Both the position numbers and the translations under genes were made by a program. Source: a virus. Taken from it: a stretch of 64,000 nucleotides of DNA. Every line of letters begins with the position of its first letter. Within the stretch, counting starts at the first letter, position 1. The stretch covers positions 62,001 to 126,000 of IMG/VR virus record IMGVR_UViG_3300023184_000029; one strand, written 5' to 3'. The notes beneath the pieces were generated by a model. That model had not been told where the DNA came from. It saw only the letters and a program-made list of their open reading frames with translations, and made no database searches. Positions 14,326 through 21,106 of this stretch are shown piece by piece.

Positions 14326-14491
14326 AATTAACCTCGTAATCAGGAACCATAAAAGACCCATCCCTAGGACAATTTTTAGTACCTTGTTCACCATATTCAA
14401 AAATAAGATTACAGGTATTACATTTATACCTATAGTTTCTGCTTACAACAAGGGAAATTAGCAACATTATAATGCACAGTATTTTATTCAT
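14306..14491 (-). CDS. membrane-anchored zinc-ribbon protein
   Basis: 61-aa protein. An N-terminal helix (MNKILCIIMLLISLVVS) is followed by a rubredoxin-like CNTC...CPRDG zinc-knuckle (residues ~23-42). It is probably inner-membrane tethered with a cytoplasmic or periplasmic zinc ribbon. It overlaps the next gene by 20 nt. Confidence 0.55.
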   Translation of the reverse strand: MNKILCIIMLLISLVVSRNYRYKCNTCNLIFEYGEQGTKNCPRDGSFMVPDYEVNYANRYK

Positions 14492-14492
14492 A

Positions 14493-14573
14493 CTAAACCC
14501 CAAATTGACATTTAGGACACTTTTTCCAGTTACCACCACAAATTTTACAAATTCCCCTACTATACTTACTCAT
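14493..14573 (-). CDS. 26-aa zinc-ribbon microprotein
   Basis: MSKYSRGICKICGGNWKKCP... has two CxxC pairs separated by seven residues, a minimal treble-clef-like knuckle. The ATG overlaps the upstream TGA (ATGA), and the stop lies just before the next gene. It is one of the smallest credible genes in the window. Confidence 0.5.
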   Translation of the reverse strand: MSKYSRGICKICGGNWKKCPKCQFGV

Positions 14574-14773
14574 ACCAGTTCTCCAATTCTTTCGTGATAA
14601 TTCCCACCCAACTCCTTATTAATTTCTTTAACATAAAGATTAGCCACACTTAAATAATCACTTCCCTCATTAAGATACCTCATAGTACCAGTCTCCATAT
14701 ACCATTGTATCCTAGCTTTGGCACAATCTATACAATAGTTCATGCTTTTAATCAGATCATCTTTTCTAGACAT
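14570..14773 (-). CDS. hypothetical protein
   Basis: 67-aa helical protein (SMNYCIDCAKARIQWYMETG). A CxxC pair is present but unpaired. RBS GGAGAAAAT is good. It lies 3' of R element copy 3. Confidence 0.65.
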   Translation of the reverse strand: MSRKDDLIKSMNYCIDCAKARIQWYMETGTMRYLNEGSDYLSVANLYVKEINKELGGNYHERIGELV

Positions 14774-14934
14774 ATTTTATTTTCTCCTGCATAATTAATA
14801 GACCAAGAATTCGTGCTGACTATCGCCAAGACCGCAAATCCGTAAGATAAGCTGAGACAAAACAAAGTGGCCCCATATAAAGCCAGACTATACTTAAGCT
14901 TATCAAAATGGTAAAGATTATAACTATCTAACAA
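14752..14934 (-). CDS. doubtful membrane frame running through R element copy 3
   Basis: 60-codon TTG-start frame with a hydrophobic stretch (LALYGATLFCLSLSYGFAVL). Its C-terminal third is encoded by an R element and no RBS is seen. It may be a decayed gene or a chance frame created by the repeat, so I give it low weight. Confidence 0.25.
   Translation of the reverse strand: MLDSYNLYHFDKLKYSLALYGATLFCLSLSYGFAVLAIVSTNSWSINYAGENKICLEKMI
14815..14860 (-). repeat. R element copy 3
   Basis: Same flanking words (GCTGACTAT, GCTGAGACAA) with a weaker inner stem (ATC/GAT). It lies between the decayed-looking membrane frame and the gene at 14570-14773. Confidence 0.7.
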
Positions 14935-14999
14935 TAATTTAATATTGAGACTTTATCTCAAAACTATCATTAGAATAACTCATACTCTCCCATACCACC

Positions 15000-15028
15000 A
15001 GTATACCATACGAGAGGACTCGTCGCAA
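15000..15028 (-). promoter_or_regulatory. promoter TTGCGA-N17-TATACT
   Basis: -35 TTGCGA (15028-15023) and -10 TATACT (15005-15000). A strong RBS (GGGAGAGT) and a 14-codon ATG frame follow it, possibly the remnant of a gene. It probably drives the 14.9-13.8 kb operon. Confidence 0.55.
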
Positions 15029-15084
15029 CTTGTTTAGTATCATAGACTTAGAATCATCAAAGAATCTAATGATCCTATATTTTG

Positions 15085-15132
15085 GCTGACTATCAACAAG
15101 ACCAGCAAATCCGGTGGATTAGATAAGACAAT
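15085..15132 (-). repeat. R element copy 4
   Basis: GCTGACTAT...AAATCC-GGT-GGATT...GACAAT, with a perfect 5-bp inner stem. It follows a tiny 8-codon frame (MKEVRVRL) that has its own promoter at 15216-15244, apparently an emptied cassette. Confidence 0.7.
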
Positions 15133-15215
15133 CATAATATGATTTTATACAATCTATTTTTATAATCTTACCCTAACTTCTTTCATACCAACACCTTACG
15201 TCTACTCCCCCCTAG

Positions 15216-15244
15216 AGTATATCGGAATTTGCCGTGCTTGTCTA
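15216..15244 (-). promoter_or_regulatory. promoter TAGACA-N17-TATACT before an 8-codon frame
   Basis: -35 TAGACA (15244-15239), -10 TATACT (15221-15216). The RBS-like GTAAGGTG and ATG are followed by only eight codons, then R element copy 4. The unit looks like a cassette whose gene has been lost or is a leader peptide. Confidence 0.5.
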
Positions 15245-15254
15245 CAGTTTTTTT

Positions 15255-15340
15255 GACGTAAGTCCTTATGAATACTAAAGTTACGACAAAATTTTGCGGC
15301 CCGGCTCGTCGTAAGTCGTTATGTTGCAAGTACTTACGTC
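15255..15340. repeat. paired-hairpin element A
   Basis: One of 16 copies. Two ~30-bp asymmetric hairpin units (CGTAAGTCnTTAT...AAG...TTACG) lie in inverted orientation around a GC-rich centre (GCGGCCCGGC). This copy lies 3' of the DUF932 gene. Confidence 0.8.
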
Positions 15341-15429
15341 TAGTGAACCGTTTCGCAGCAATCAAAAGAGAAGGCCGCAGCCAGTTTCCCAGCTACGGCC
15401 CTCCCCCTTTTCATCGTGACACGAAAAGA

Positions 15430-16377
15430 TCAGACGGCGTTCGCAAACTCCACTGCGGTATTGAGTGCTTTGACGTTATCAACCCCATTCTGTCCGAACC
15501 AGAGTGAGTCGAGGCGATTGCTCACCGTGCGACCCTTGCTATAGTTCAGATACTCATTGAAGCCATTATAGGCAGCCCACCATGTTCCACGAACATTCGT
15601 AGCACTCTGCTTCGGGCCTTCCACAAGCGTCAAGATTTCATCCATAATATTACGGGTACGAGTCTTGATATCTTCGTCCGGGGTCTTATCAATCCCCAGC
15701 AGAATCTTGACATACTTACGAATATCGTTCTGATTGAAATCCTTAGAGGCGAGGAACCTATACTGTTCCGCAGTCGCCTCGAACTGCACGTTGATATTAT
15801 CCATGATGTCTCGCACGTTATCCAGATTTGTTTTGCTGGAGCGTGTGTGACGAATCCGAATCAACTGGCTGTCCTTGTTGGAGTGGGCAGCAGCGAGAGT
15901 ATTCACGCAGACCACGCGGATCGGAGTATATCCGACGCGGATCGACGTTGTACCGTCGTGGCTGTTACTCAGCAGGATAAACTTGCTCACCTCATCGCCG
16001 GGAACAATTTCGCTGTTCGCACGATTGAGTTGAGCCAACACCCAAACCTTCTCGCCCTCACTGAGCGAACCGGCGGTGTGCAGTTGGCACTCGCCAGCGT
16101 CCAGAAACGGCTGGAACCAATCAAAAGCATCTTGATTCTGGAGAGGGGTATAACGCGGACCCACAACTCCCAGCACCCTATTATCGGTCTTACGGAAAGT
16201 CGCCTTGGCGTTGACTTCCTCGCCTTCCGACGTAAACAACGGCTTCGTACCAACTTCCCAATCCAGACCAGCAGCGGTAATCGCCTCAGAAATAGAGGGA
16301 TTCTCATCGAGCTGCGTACCCTCACCATGCCAAGGGGTAGCACCAACAAACATCATCTTTTCGACCATAGCAGGCAT
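15430..16377 (-). CDS. DUF932 phage/plasmid-like protein
   Basis: 315-aa member of the DUF932 family (phage/plasmid-like protein). The start (MPAMVEKMMFVGATPWHGEG) with the paired W-H-G signature and the later YTPLQNQDAFDWF and GTWWAAYNGFNEYLNY segments are characteristic. Function unknown. The start at 16377 follows AAAGGGTTGATT. Base composition is clearly more GC-rich than the neighbouring AT-rich genes, suggesting a different origin. It has its own promoter and 3' paired-hairpin element. Confidence 0.85.
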   Translation of the reverse strand: MPAMVEKMMFVGATPWHGEGTQLDENPSISEAITAAGLDWEVGTKPLFTSEGEEVNAKATFRKTDNRVLGVVGPRYTPLQNQDAFDWFQPFLDAGECQLHTAGSLSEGEKVWVLAQLNRANSEIVPGDEVSKFILLSNSHDGTTSIRVGYTPIRVVCVNTLAAAHSNKDSQLIRIRHTRSSKTNLDNVRDIMDNINVQFEATAEQYRFLASKDFNQNDIRKYVKILLGIDKTPDEDIKTRTRNIMDEILTLVEGPKQSATNVRGTWWAAYNGFNEYLNYSKGRTVSNRLDSLWFGQNGVDNVKALNTAVEFANAV

Positions 16378-16420
16378 AATCAACCCTTTCGTGTTACTGA
16401 TTCTTCGTTCCGATACGCTG

Positions 16421-16449
16421 ATTCTACCATCTATTATCGGCAGTGTCAA
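16421..16449 (-). promoter_or_regulatory. cassette promoter TTGACA-N17-TAGAAT (CCGATAATAG spacer)
   Basis: Type example of the conserved promoter: TTGACA, CTGCCGATAATAGATGG spacer, TAGAAT. It drives the DUF932 gene 44 nt downstream. Confidence 0.85.
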
Positions 16450-16475
16450 GGGGCAAACTTGCGGAAAAATTTCGT

Positions 16476-16559
16476 GACGCAAGTCGTTGGTATATAAGCA
16501 CTTACGTCGGGCGGGGCCGCCCCGGCTCGTCCTAAGTCTTTTGGTGGCTTAGGTTTAGG
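16476..16559. repeat. paired-hairpin element B
   Basis: Copy with centre GGGGCCGCCCC. The stop codon of the PRTase gene (16532) lies within the right unit. Confidence 0.8.
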
Positions 16560-17041
16560 AGCGGAGCCTTTAGATCACGCACACACCATTTAGATCCTTC
16601 TTCATCCGGCCTATATGAACATTCATCTGGAAGATAGCAATAAATACCCTTGCAAATTGCTCTTGGATATTCATCACTAATAGTATTTTTAATTCTTCTT
16701 ATCGTTTCTCCAGAGCAAATAAGATCATCAATAACCACATATTGAAAAGGAGCAACGCCCTCAGTTCTAAATTCACTGTAGCATTTTTCATCTTTGCGAA
16801 TAATTAAAATGTGTTTATCAAGCAATTCAGCAATTTGTGGAACAACCATCAAACCACTAATACCGCAGCAAGCAATAGTGTCAAACTGATTTTTAATTTT
16901 TCTAAGATCACAAACAGCCTTTATAATTATCTTATTACGCTCTTTATGATTTAGCACACGGCAAGTGTGGCTAGCACCTTGAATAACTTTACCGTCTGGA
17001 GTACGACGAAAATCATCGGGCTTTTGGCTCAAAACATTCAT
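16532..17041 (-). CDS. phosphoribosyltransferase-like protein
   Basis: 169-aa PRTase fold. TIACCGISGLMVVPQIAELL is the early substrate loop and YVVIDDLICSGET the PRPP motif (two acidic residues then CSGET). It differs from the 1.9 kb PRTase, which has GGLIPA and DDICDSGGT. The ATG at 17041 is chosen; the frame extends to 17077 only by reading through the T-arm of the adjacent tRNA-like element. The last codons lie in paired-hairpin element B. Confidence 0.78.
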   Translation of the reverse strand: MNVLSQKPDDFRRTPDGKVIQGASHTCRVLNHKERNKIIIKAVCDLRKIKNQFDTIACCGISGLMVVPQIAELLDKHILIIRKDEKCYSEFRTEGVAPFQYVVIDDLICSGETIRRIKNTISDEYPRAICKGIYCYLPDECSYRPDEEGSKWCVRDLKAPLLNLSHQKT

Positions 17042-17046
17042 ATAAG

Positions 17047-17125
17047 TGTGGATGGCTGGATTCGAACCAGCTTTCAAGAAAGAAAGGATAAAGAAAAGAG
17101 TCTAGTCCCACCTAGAAGCATCCAC
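17047..17125 (-). tRNA. tRNA-like element lacking a normal anticodon arm
   Basis: The acceptor stem (GTGGATG/CATCCAC), D-arm (TCTAG-GTGGGA-CTAGA) and T-arm (GCTGG-TTCGAAT-CCAGC) are all perfect. The anticodon-arm position is instead a ~28-nt pyrimidine-rich tract in which no 5-bp stem with a 7-nt loop can be drawn. It is either a decayed tRNA, a tRNA-like processing signal, or a tRNA with an insertion in the anticodon loop. It lies between two coding genes and may guide 3' cleavage of the upstream mRNA. Confidence 0.6.
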
Positions 17126-17130
17126 AAAAA

Positions 17131-17301
17131 TCAGCAATCATCTTCCGTTATATCAGGATAGTAATTCTTTCCATAAGAAGGAACCTCATCATCTTTTTCT
17201 TCATCCATCCAAGGTTCTTCATCTAGACCAAGATCATCGGCATTTTCTACCAATTCATCATAGTCATAATCATACTTTTCGTAATCATCACTATAACGCA
17301 T
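17131..17301 (-). CDS. acidic hypothetical protein
   Basis: 56-aa protein extremely rich in Asp/Glu/Tyr (YSDDYEKYDYDYDE), which could mimic DNA or bind a basic partner. RBS AAAGGAAGGTTGATT precedes the ATG at 17301; the frame to 17337 lacks an RBS. Promoter is directly upstream. Confidence 0.6.
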   Translation of the reverse strand: MRYSDDYEKYDYDYDELVENADDLGLDEEPWMDEEKDDEVPSYGKNYYPDITEDDC

Positions 17302-17325
17302 AATCAACCTTCCTTTCTTTCCAAC

Positions 17326-17354
17326 ATTATACACCAACCAAACATACTTGTCAA
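17326..17354 (-). promoter_or_regulatory. promoter TTGACA-N17-TATAAT
   Basis: -35 TTGACA (17354-17349), -10 TATAAT (17331-17326), starting immediately after the 3' end of tRNA-Lys. It drives the acidic-protein gene and tRNA-like element. Confidence 0.8.
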
Positions 17355-17355
17355 G

Positions 17356-17428
17356 TGGGGGCGGTGGGACTCAAACCCACGATAAACGGTTTAAAAGACC
17401 GCTACTTTAGTCGCTAAGTTACACCCCC
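17356..17428 (-). tRNA. tRNA-Lys (anticodon TTT)
   Basis: Full cloverleaf with acceptor GGGGGTG/CGCCCCC; anticodon arm loop CTTTTAA gives TTT; T-arm GTGGG-TTTGAGT-CCCAC. CCA is not encoded. It reads AAA, abundant in this AT-rich phage. Confidence 0.93.
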
Positions 17429-17439
17429 AAGGGTTTTCT

Positions 17440-17467
17440 AGTATACCATTCTTTTTTTATTTGTCAA
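17440..17467 (-). promoter_or_regulatory. promoter TTGACA-N16-TATACT for tRNA-Lys
   Basis: -35 TTGACA (17467-17462), T/A-rich spacer, -10 TATACT (17445-17440), between tRNA-Glu and tRNA-Lys. Confidence 0.7.
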
Positions 17468-17468
17468 G

Positions 17469-17540
17469 TGACCCCACGGAGAATCGAACTCCGATCTACA
17501 GCGTGAAAGGCTGTCGTCCTAGCCGTTAGACTATGGGGCC
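17469..17540 (-). tRNA. tRNA-Glu (anticodon TTC)
   Basis: Cloverleaf with acceptor GGCCCCA/TGGGGTC; anticodon stem ACAGC/GCTGT, loop CTTTCAC gives TTC; T-arm CGGAG-TTCGATT-CTCCG. Confidence 0.93.
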
Positions 17541-17580
17541 AGCCATCGCAACTCAAACGTCAGCCTCCGAAGCTTAAAAG

Positions 17581-17656
17581 TAGGGCGTGTACGAGTCGAA
17601 CGTACCTATGATCACCTTATAAGAGTGACGGATGCAACCGGCTTACCTTACGCCCC
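17581..17656 (-). tRNA. tRNA-Ile (anticodon TAT)
   Basis: Acceptor GGGGCGT/ACGCCCT; anticodon stem TCACT/GGTGA, loop CTTATAA gives TAT, reading ATA. ATA is usually rare in GC-rich hosts but common in these phage genes, so this tRNA likely compensates codon usage. Confidence 0.9.
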
Positions 17657-17666
17657 GTGTCTTTCA

Positions 17667-17695
17667 ATCATACTCTACTTATCGGCAAGAGTCAA
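17667..17695 (-). promoter_or_regulatory. promoter TTGACT-N17-TATGAT with GCCGATAAG spacer
   Basis: Carries the conserved spacer word and lies 11 nt upstream of tRNA-Ile, probably co-transcribing Ile and Glu. Confidence 0.7.
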
Positions 17696-17713
17696 GTCTT
17701 GTCTTTAGAAAAT

Positions 17714-17795
17714 CCTAAGTCGTTATCTGATAAGCACTTACGTCAAAAACGGCCCGCCGAATTTTTCCTAAGTCTTTTATTTTCAAATAGTTATA
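17714..17795. repeat. paired-hairpin element C (right unit decayed)
   Basis: Left unit CCTAAGTCGTTAT...ATAAGCACTTACG is nearly perfect. The right unit loses its outer arm where tRNA-Ser begins. Centre AACGGCCCGCCG. Confidence 0.75.
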
Positions 17796-17796
17796 A

Positions 17797-17883
17797 CGGA
17801 ATCTGAGGGATTCGAACCCCCGGAGGATTTTAACCCTCGGCGGTTTAGTAAACCGCTGCCTTAAACCACTCGGCCAAGATTCC
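17797..17883 (-). tRNA. tRNA-Ser with unusual anticodon ACT
   Basis: Type II cloverleaf: acceptor GGAATCT/AGATTCC, D-arm GGCCGAGTGGTTTAAGGC, long variable arm, T-arm GGGGG-TTCGAAT-CCCTC. The anticodon stem GCGGT/ACCGC encloses TTACTAA, giving ACT. Serine identity (long variable arm) agrees with an AGU-reading anticodon. A34 outside tRNA-Arg(ACG) is rare in bacteria and phages, where AGU/AGC is normally read by GCT. Confidence 0.88.
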
Positions 17884-17885
17884 AA

Positions 17886-17957
17886 CTCTGTGAGTAGGAC
17901 TCGAACCTACAACCGGGCGGTTAACAGCCGCCAGCTCTACCATTGAGCTATCACAGA
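17886..17957 (-). tRNA. tRNA-Asn (anticodon GTT)
   Basis: Acceptor TCTGTGA/TCACAGA; anticodon stem GGCGG/CCGCC, loop CTGTTAA gives GTT; T-arm TGTAGG-TTCGAGT-CCTAC. It is 2 nt from tRNA-Ser. Confidence 0.92.
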
Positions 17958-18031
17958 CCATCTTGCTTTCGAACCCGTTTGGTGTATTATACTTTAGGGT
18001 TCGATCAATTATTATAGCTGGATATCTTATA

Positions 18032-18529
18032 ATGTCAATACCAGAATTTAAAATTTGCCCAAAGTGCAAAGAAAAAAAACACAAAACCGAATATCATACA
18101 AGAAAAGACAAAGGATATACTTATCTAAAAAGCTATTGTAAACAATGTTCATCATATACCAAAACTAGAGCAGAAATACTAAAACAACAATATAACTTAT
18201 GTTCTTGTGGTAATATAAAGTCTAAAAAGGGTAAAACTTGTAAATATTGTAGTCGTATAGATCATACAGAACTATTAATAGAAAATTGCAAACACCCTAG
18301 ACGTATTGTTAAAAGAACAATAATTAGAGACAAACTTATAGATCATAAGTGTTCAGAATGTGGAATAACTAATGAATGGAATAATAAGCCTATTGTCTTA
18401 CAACTCGATCATATTAATGGTATAAATAATGATAATAGATTATCTAATTTAAGATTTTTATGCCCTAATTGCCATTCACAGACCGAAACATTTTGTGGTA
18501 GTAATATTAAAAATAAAATGCCCAGGTAG
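18032..18529 (+). CDS. HNH endonuclease inserted in tRNA cluster
   Basis: 165-aa protein. An N-terminal zinc ribbon (CPKCKEKKHKTEYHTRKD, then CKQC) precedes a second Cys cluster (CSCGN...CKYC) and an HNH core LQLDHINGINNDNRLSNLRF followed by LCPNCHSQTETF. This is the free-standing homing-type layout. It runs opposite to all tRNAs, and its last codons overlap the 3' end of tRNA-Gln. The ATG at 18032 is preferred over the longer frame from 17963. The upstream sequence resembles that of the second HNH gene, suggesting a mobile unit with its own promoter. Confidence 0.88.
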   Translation: MSIPEFKICPKCKEKKHKTEYHTRKDKGYTYLKSYCKQCSSYTKTRAEILKQQYNLCSCGNIKSKKGKTCKYCSRIDHTELLIENCKHPRRIVKRTIIRDKLIDHKCSECGITNEWNNKPIVLQLDHINGINNDNRLSNLRFLCPNCHSQTETFCGSNIKNKMPR

Positions 18530-18590
18530 GACTCAAACCTACAACCCGCTGATCCAAAGTCAGCTGCTCTATCAATTAAGCTACTGGGCA
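18518..18590 (-). tRNA. tRNA-Gln (anticodon TTG)
   Basis: Acceptor TGCCCAG/CTGGGCA; anticodon stem GCTGA/TCAGC, loop CTTTGGA gives TTG; T-arm TGTAGG-TTTGAGT-CCTAC. The 3' end overlaps the HNH gene stop on the other strand. Confidence 0.92.
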
Positions 18591-18591
18591 G

Positions 18592-18664
18592 AGCCGATGG
18601 CCGGGAACGATCCGGCGACAGGCAGTTTACAAAACTGCTACTCTACCAACTGAGTTACATCGGC
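18592..18664 (-). tRNA. tRNA-Thr (anticodon TGT)
   Basis: Acceptor GCCGATG/CATCGGC; anticodon stem GCAGT/ACTGC, loop TTTGTAA gives TGT; T-arm GCCGG-ATCGTTC-CCGGC. It reads ACA. One base separates it from tRNA-Gln. Confidence 0.92.
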
Positions 18665-18714
18665 AATCTACCTATTATAATCAATAGTGATAATCCTCGC
18701 AAGCCCGACGCTTT

Positions 18715-19071
18715 TCAGCGGATCGGGTTCGCAACCGCTTGGGGCGATTGTCCATAACGGTATCCCGATGTTCCTTGTGTCCCGTTGACAACTCCCAAGG
18801 CTTCTTGACCTTGACCTTGATTTTGTTGTGGTTGCGTCGTGGGCGAATATCGTCGTTGAGGTGGTGCATAGTCATGCCATATTCCATTGTCGTGTAAATA
18901 AAAAACTTTGTCTATGTTAGGATCATAAGCCATTAGACAGTATTGTATAGGATACACAATCTTTTGTCTAGATGGTATTTTTGGAATTTTTAAATCACCT
19001 TTTTGGTAATCTTTAACGCCAGTATAGGCCAAACCTAACAGAGCAATCAATACCCCAATCCATTGGATCAC
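18715..19071 (-). CDS. membrane-anchored protein with Gln/Pro-rich tail
   Basis: About 118 aa: an N-terminal transmembrane helix (VIQWIGVLIALLGLAYTGVK), a soluble region with PIQYCLMAYDPNIDKVFYLH and IWHDYAPPQRR, then a Gln/Gly-rich low-complexity tail. GTG at 19071 is chosen because it follows AAGGATGG. The ATG at 19098 lies inside the promoter -10, so it could only be used from another transcript. Confidence 0.6.
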   Translation of the reverse strand: MIQWIGVLIALLGLAYTGVKDYQKGDLKIPKIPSRQKIVYPIQYCLMAYDPNIDKVFYLHDNGIWHDYAPPQRRYSPTTQPQQNQGQGQEALGVVNGTQGTSGYRYGQSPQAVANPIR

Positions 19072-19093
19072 GCTGTCCCATCCTTTCCGTTTA

Positions 19094-19122
19094 ATCATAT
19101 CATAGTTATCGGCACTTGTCAA
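19094..19122 (-). promoter_or_regulatory. cassette promoter TTGACA-N17-TATGAT (GCCGATAAC spacer)
   Basis: -35 TTGACA (19122-19117) and -10 TATGAT (19099-19094), directly before the membrane-protein gene. Confidence 0.75.
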
Positions 19123-19139
19123 CCTTTTCTTTAAAAAAT

Positions 19140-19222
19140 CCTAAGTGGTTGAGGCCATTGCACTTACGTCAAATTTGGCCGGCCCCGCTCGCCCTAAGTG
19201 CTTATGCAGTAAGGGTTTGCGG
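19140..19222. repeat. paired-hairpin element D
   Basis: Centre TTGGCCGGCCCC. The right unit ends AAGGGTTTGCGG, the frequent outer-arm form. It lies 7 nt after the stop of the gene 19229-19465. Confidence 0.8.
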
Positions 19223-19228
19223 TTAGTT

Positions 19229-19465
19229 TTAGTCGTTACCTAGCGTCCATCCACCCATCTTTGCGATTACGTTCAGTTTCAAAACTTCCGTTTGCTTATC
19301 AGCAGTTAGATAGTCTCTAAAACCACGCTCATCAATATAGAAGTATTCATCTAATGTATCAAACTTATTACTCTCAAACAAACTTGTAACCGCCGCTTCA
19401 ACAGAACTTTTATCTGTAGAGTAAATTAGTTCCAGAGTACCACACTTGATATAATATTTAGACAT
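19229..19465 (-). CDS. hypothetical protein
   Basis: 78-aa mixed alpha/beta protein (YYIKCGTLELIYSTDKSSVE) with no recognised family. It is last in an operon with the genes to its right and is followed by element D. Confidence 0.65.
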   Translation of the reverse strand: MSKYYIKCGTLELIYSTDKSSVEAAVTSLFESNKFDTLDEYFYIDERGFRDYLTADKQTEVLKLNVIAKMGGWTLGND

Positions 19466-19476
19466 TTTTCAATTCC

Positions 19477-20001
19477 TTAGTAGGCATATTCATTTTTATG
19501 TTCAAACTGTCCATAAATATCTTTATCCCAACCACCAAAACTCTCAACCCCAACATCTATCACCACAGGAACCCATGCTCCGTTTCTTCTAACATATCCA
19601 AAGTTTCCTCTATGATGATCGGAGTAGTCCAGCCCACATAGGTGTAGTTCCCAAACTATTTCCCCAATGATAGTACAGTTACTGCAACCACTCTCAAAAC
19701 AGTCTCCGTCACAATACTCGTAACTACACTGTGACATCAATCTAGCAATTTCTGTCAAATAACCATACTCTGTCAATCCTTGATTACTATTTCGGCGAAT
19801 TCTGCCAACTTGACCGTACACACGCGGAGCCAAGTCTTGCTCTGCCAGAATACTTTGAACTTTATGAGCAAAATCTGCTTCCTCTTTAGATTTAAACTCT
19901 TTGAAACCCACACGTTTACGATCTATCTTTCTGTCTTTGATAATATAGAAAGCATTTTTACTTCCCTCATCATCATACAAACCCAAATATATATTAGTCA
20001 T
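19477..20001 (-). CDS. kinase-like fold protein
   Basis: 174-aa protein. LDYSDHHRGNFGYV has the catalytic-loop pattern D-x-H-x-x-N, and VVIDVGVESFGG the metal-binding D of protein-kinase/phosphotransferase folds. APRVYGQVG and the helical WELH segment fit the C-lobe. The N-lobe is short and lacks an obvious Lys/Gly loop, so activity is uncertain. A Cys-rich insertion (CSYEYCDGDCFESGCSNC) may bind zinc. Confidence 0.65.
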   Translation of the reverse strand: MTNIYLGLYDDEGSKNAFYIIKDRKIDRKRVGFKEFKSKEEADFAHKVQSILAEQDLAPRVYGQVGRIRRNSNQGLTEYGYLTEIARLMSQCSYEYCDGDCFESGCSNCTIIGEIVWELHLCGLDYSDHHRGNFGYVRRNGAWVPVVIDVGVESFGGWDKDIYGQFEHKNEYAY

Positions 20002-20170
20002 TATTTATTTCCGTTCTAATATATTCCATATCTTGATCCGGACAATAGATACACATAGGTGTACCATTTTCACTATACCACCAAGGCTCTACATAAACGT
20101 GTTTATCACACTCGGGACACTCCCATCTACTTCTAACTTTTTTATCGTCAATAGTTTGCCAGTTTTCCAT
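19994..20170 (-). CDS. 58-aa zinc-ribbon protein
   Basis: WECPECDKHVYVEPWW followed by MCIYCPDQD gives two CxxC pairs ~22 residues apart, a zinc ribbon. It overlaps the kinase-like gene start by 8 nt and follows the next gene by 8 nt. Confidence 0.65.
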   Translation of the reverse strand: MENWQTIDDKKVRSRWECPECDKHVYVEPWWYSENGTPMCIYCPDQDMEYIRTEINND

Positions 20171-20178
20171 AGTAATCC

Positions 20179-20892
20179 TTAGTGAGCAGGAAACAATACA
20201 TTAGCCAAACCACGAACACACAAGTCACAGTGTACGCTATTTTTGGTTTTTGTGCAAGTGACAACTCCACGACCACGACGAATTTCCGGGCAAGTGATAA
20301 ACTTTTCACCTTCCAGCACAACCAGTTTCGGTAGTGCTGATCGCCATGCTGCAACCTTATTCTTGCCACGCGGACGCTTAGGGGCAATTTTAGTATCACT
20401 ATCACACCATGCGAACAGTTTGAAACCAGCAGCCTTAGCCTGTTTCATATCTTCACCATCATGGATACTAGCATACATATTGATATACTTGCCAAGTTCC
20501 ATAGACAATCTGGTATCATAAATATGGGTATAAGCCCACATGGTCGGCAGACTACCACCACTAGCAAGAATATTCTCACAAGCCCACAATACATTATCAA
20601 CATATTCATTGTCAAGTTCACCATACTTGAAAAAGTCGCCACGCTCATGCCAGCGAACATCTTTATTTTTCTTGACGGCATCCACCAGCATGGAGCGAAT
20701 ACGATTCTTTTCTGTAACAAGATTTTGCATACCGGCAGGACGAACACCGGGATAGATATTTTCCAAATCTTCTGCATAGCATCCGTTACCGAGAAAATCA
20801 CAATCGGACGGACAACTATCACCAACCGGACGCGAAACCACAATACAATTTTCCTTACCCAACTTATCATTACCATTTGCAGTTTTCATCAT
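20179..20892 (-). CDS. conserved phage cysteine-rich protein
   Basis: 237-aa protein opening GNDKLGKENCIVVSRPVGDSCP then CDFLGNGCYAED, and closing TCPE...CTKTK...HCDLC. At least eight cysteines suggest metal or Fe-S binding. The start and Cys spacing resemble a widely distributed phage family of unknown function. RBS AGGGAGAATA. It is promoter-proximal in its operon. Confidence 0.75.
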   Translation of the reverse strand: MMKTANGNDKLGKENCIVVSRPVGDSCPSDCDFLGNGCYAEDLENIYPGVRPAGMQNLVTEKNRIRSMLVDAVKKNKDVRWHERGDFFKYGELDNEYVDNVLWACENILASGGSLPTMWAYTHIYDTRLSMELGKYINMYASIHDGEDMKQAKAAGFKLFAWCDSDTKIAPKRPRGKNKVAAWRSALPKLVVLEGEKFITCPEIRRGRGVVTCTKTKNSVHCDLCVRGLANVLFPAH

Positions 20893-20911
20893 TATTCTCC
20901 CTTGTCTACCG

Positions 20912-20939
20912 ATTCTACACTATATTATCGGCTAGTCAA
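20912..20939 (-). promoter_or_regulatory. cassette promoter TTGACT-N16-TAGAAT (GCCGATAATA spacer)
   Basis: -10 at 20917-20912, 20 nt before the Cys-rich protein start. Confidence 0.82.
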
Positions 20940-20966
20940 GACCAATTCTTGAAGAAATTATTTTTT

Positions 20967-21051
20967 GATGCAAAGGCTTGTGGCATAAGGACTTACGTCA
21001 AACGGGGCCGCCCGGATTTATCCTAAGTGCTTACTGGCGAAGGGTTTAGAA
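20967..21051. repeat. paired-hairpin element E
   Basis: GATGCAAAG...AAGGACTTACGTC, GC centre GGGGCCGCCCGG, then TCCTAAGTGCTTA...AAGGGTTTAG. It lies between the divergent HNH gene and the 20.9 kb promoter. Confidence 0.8.
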
Positions 21052-21106
21052 TCGAATCTGTTTTGGTGTATATAGAAGTAGTTAAACTTTCTATTAGGAG
21101 ATTAAT

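Noticed and set aside
15183-15365. 60-codon - strand frame at 15.2 kb
   Set aside because: It lies almost wholly in paired-hairpin element A and a promoter.
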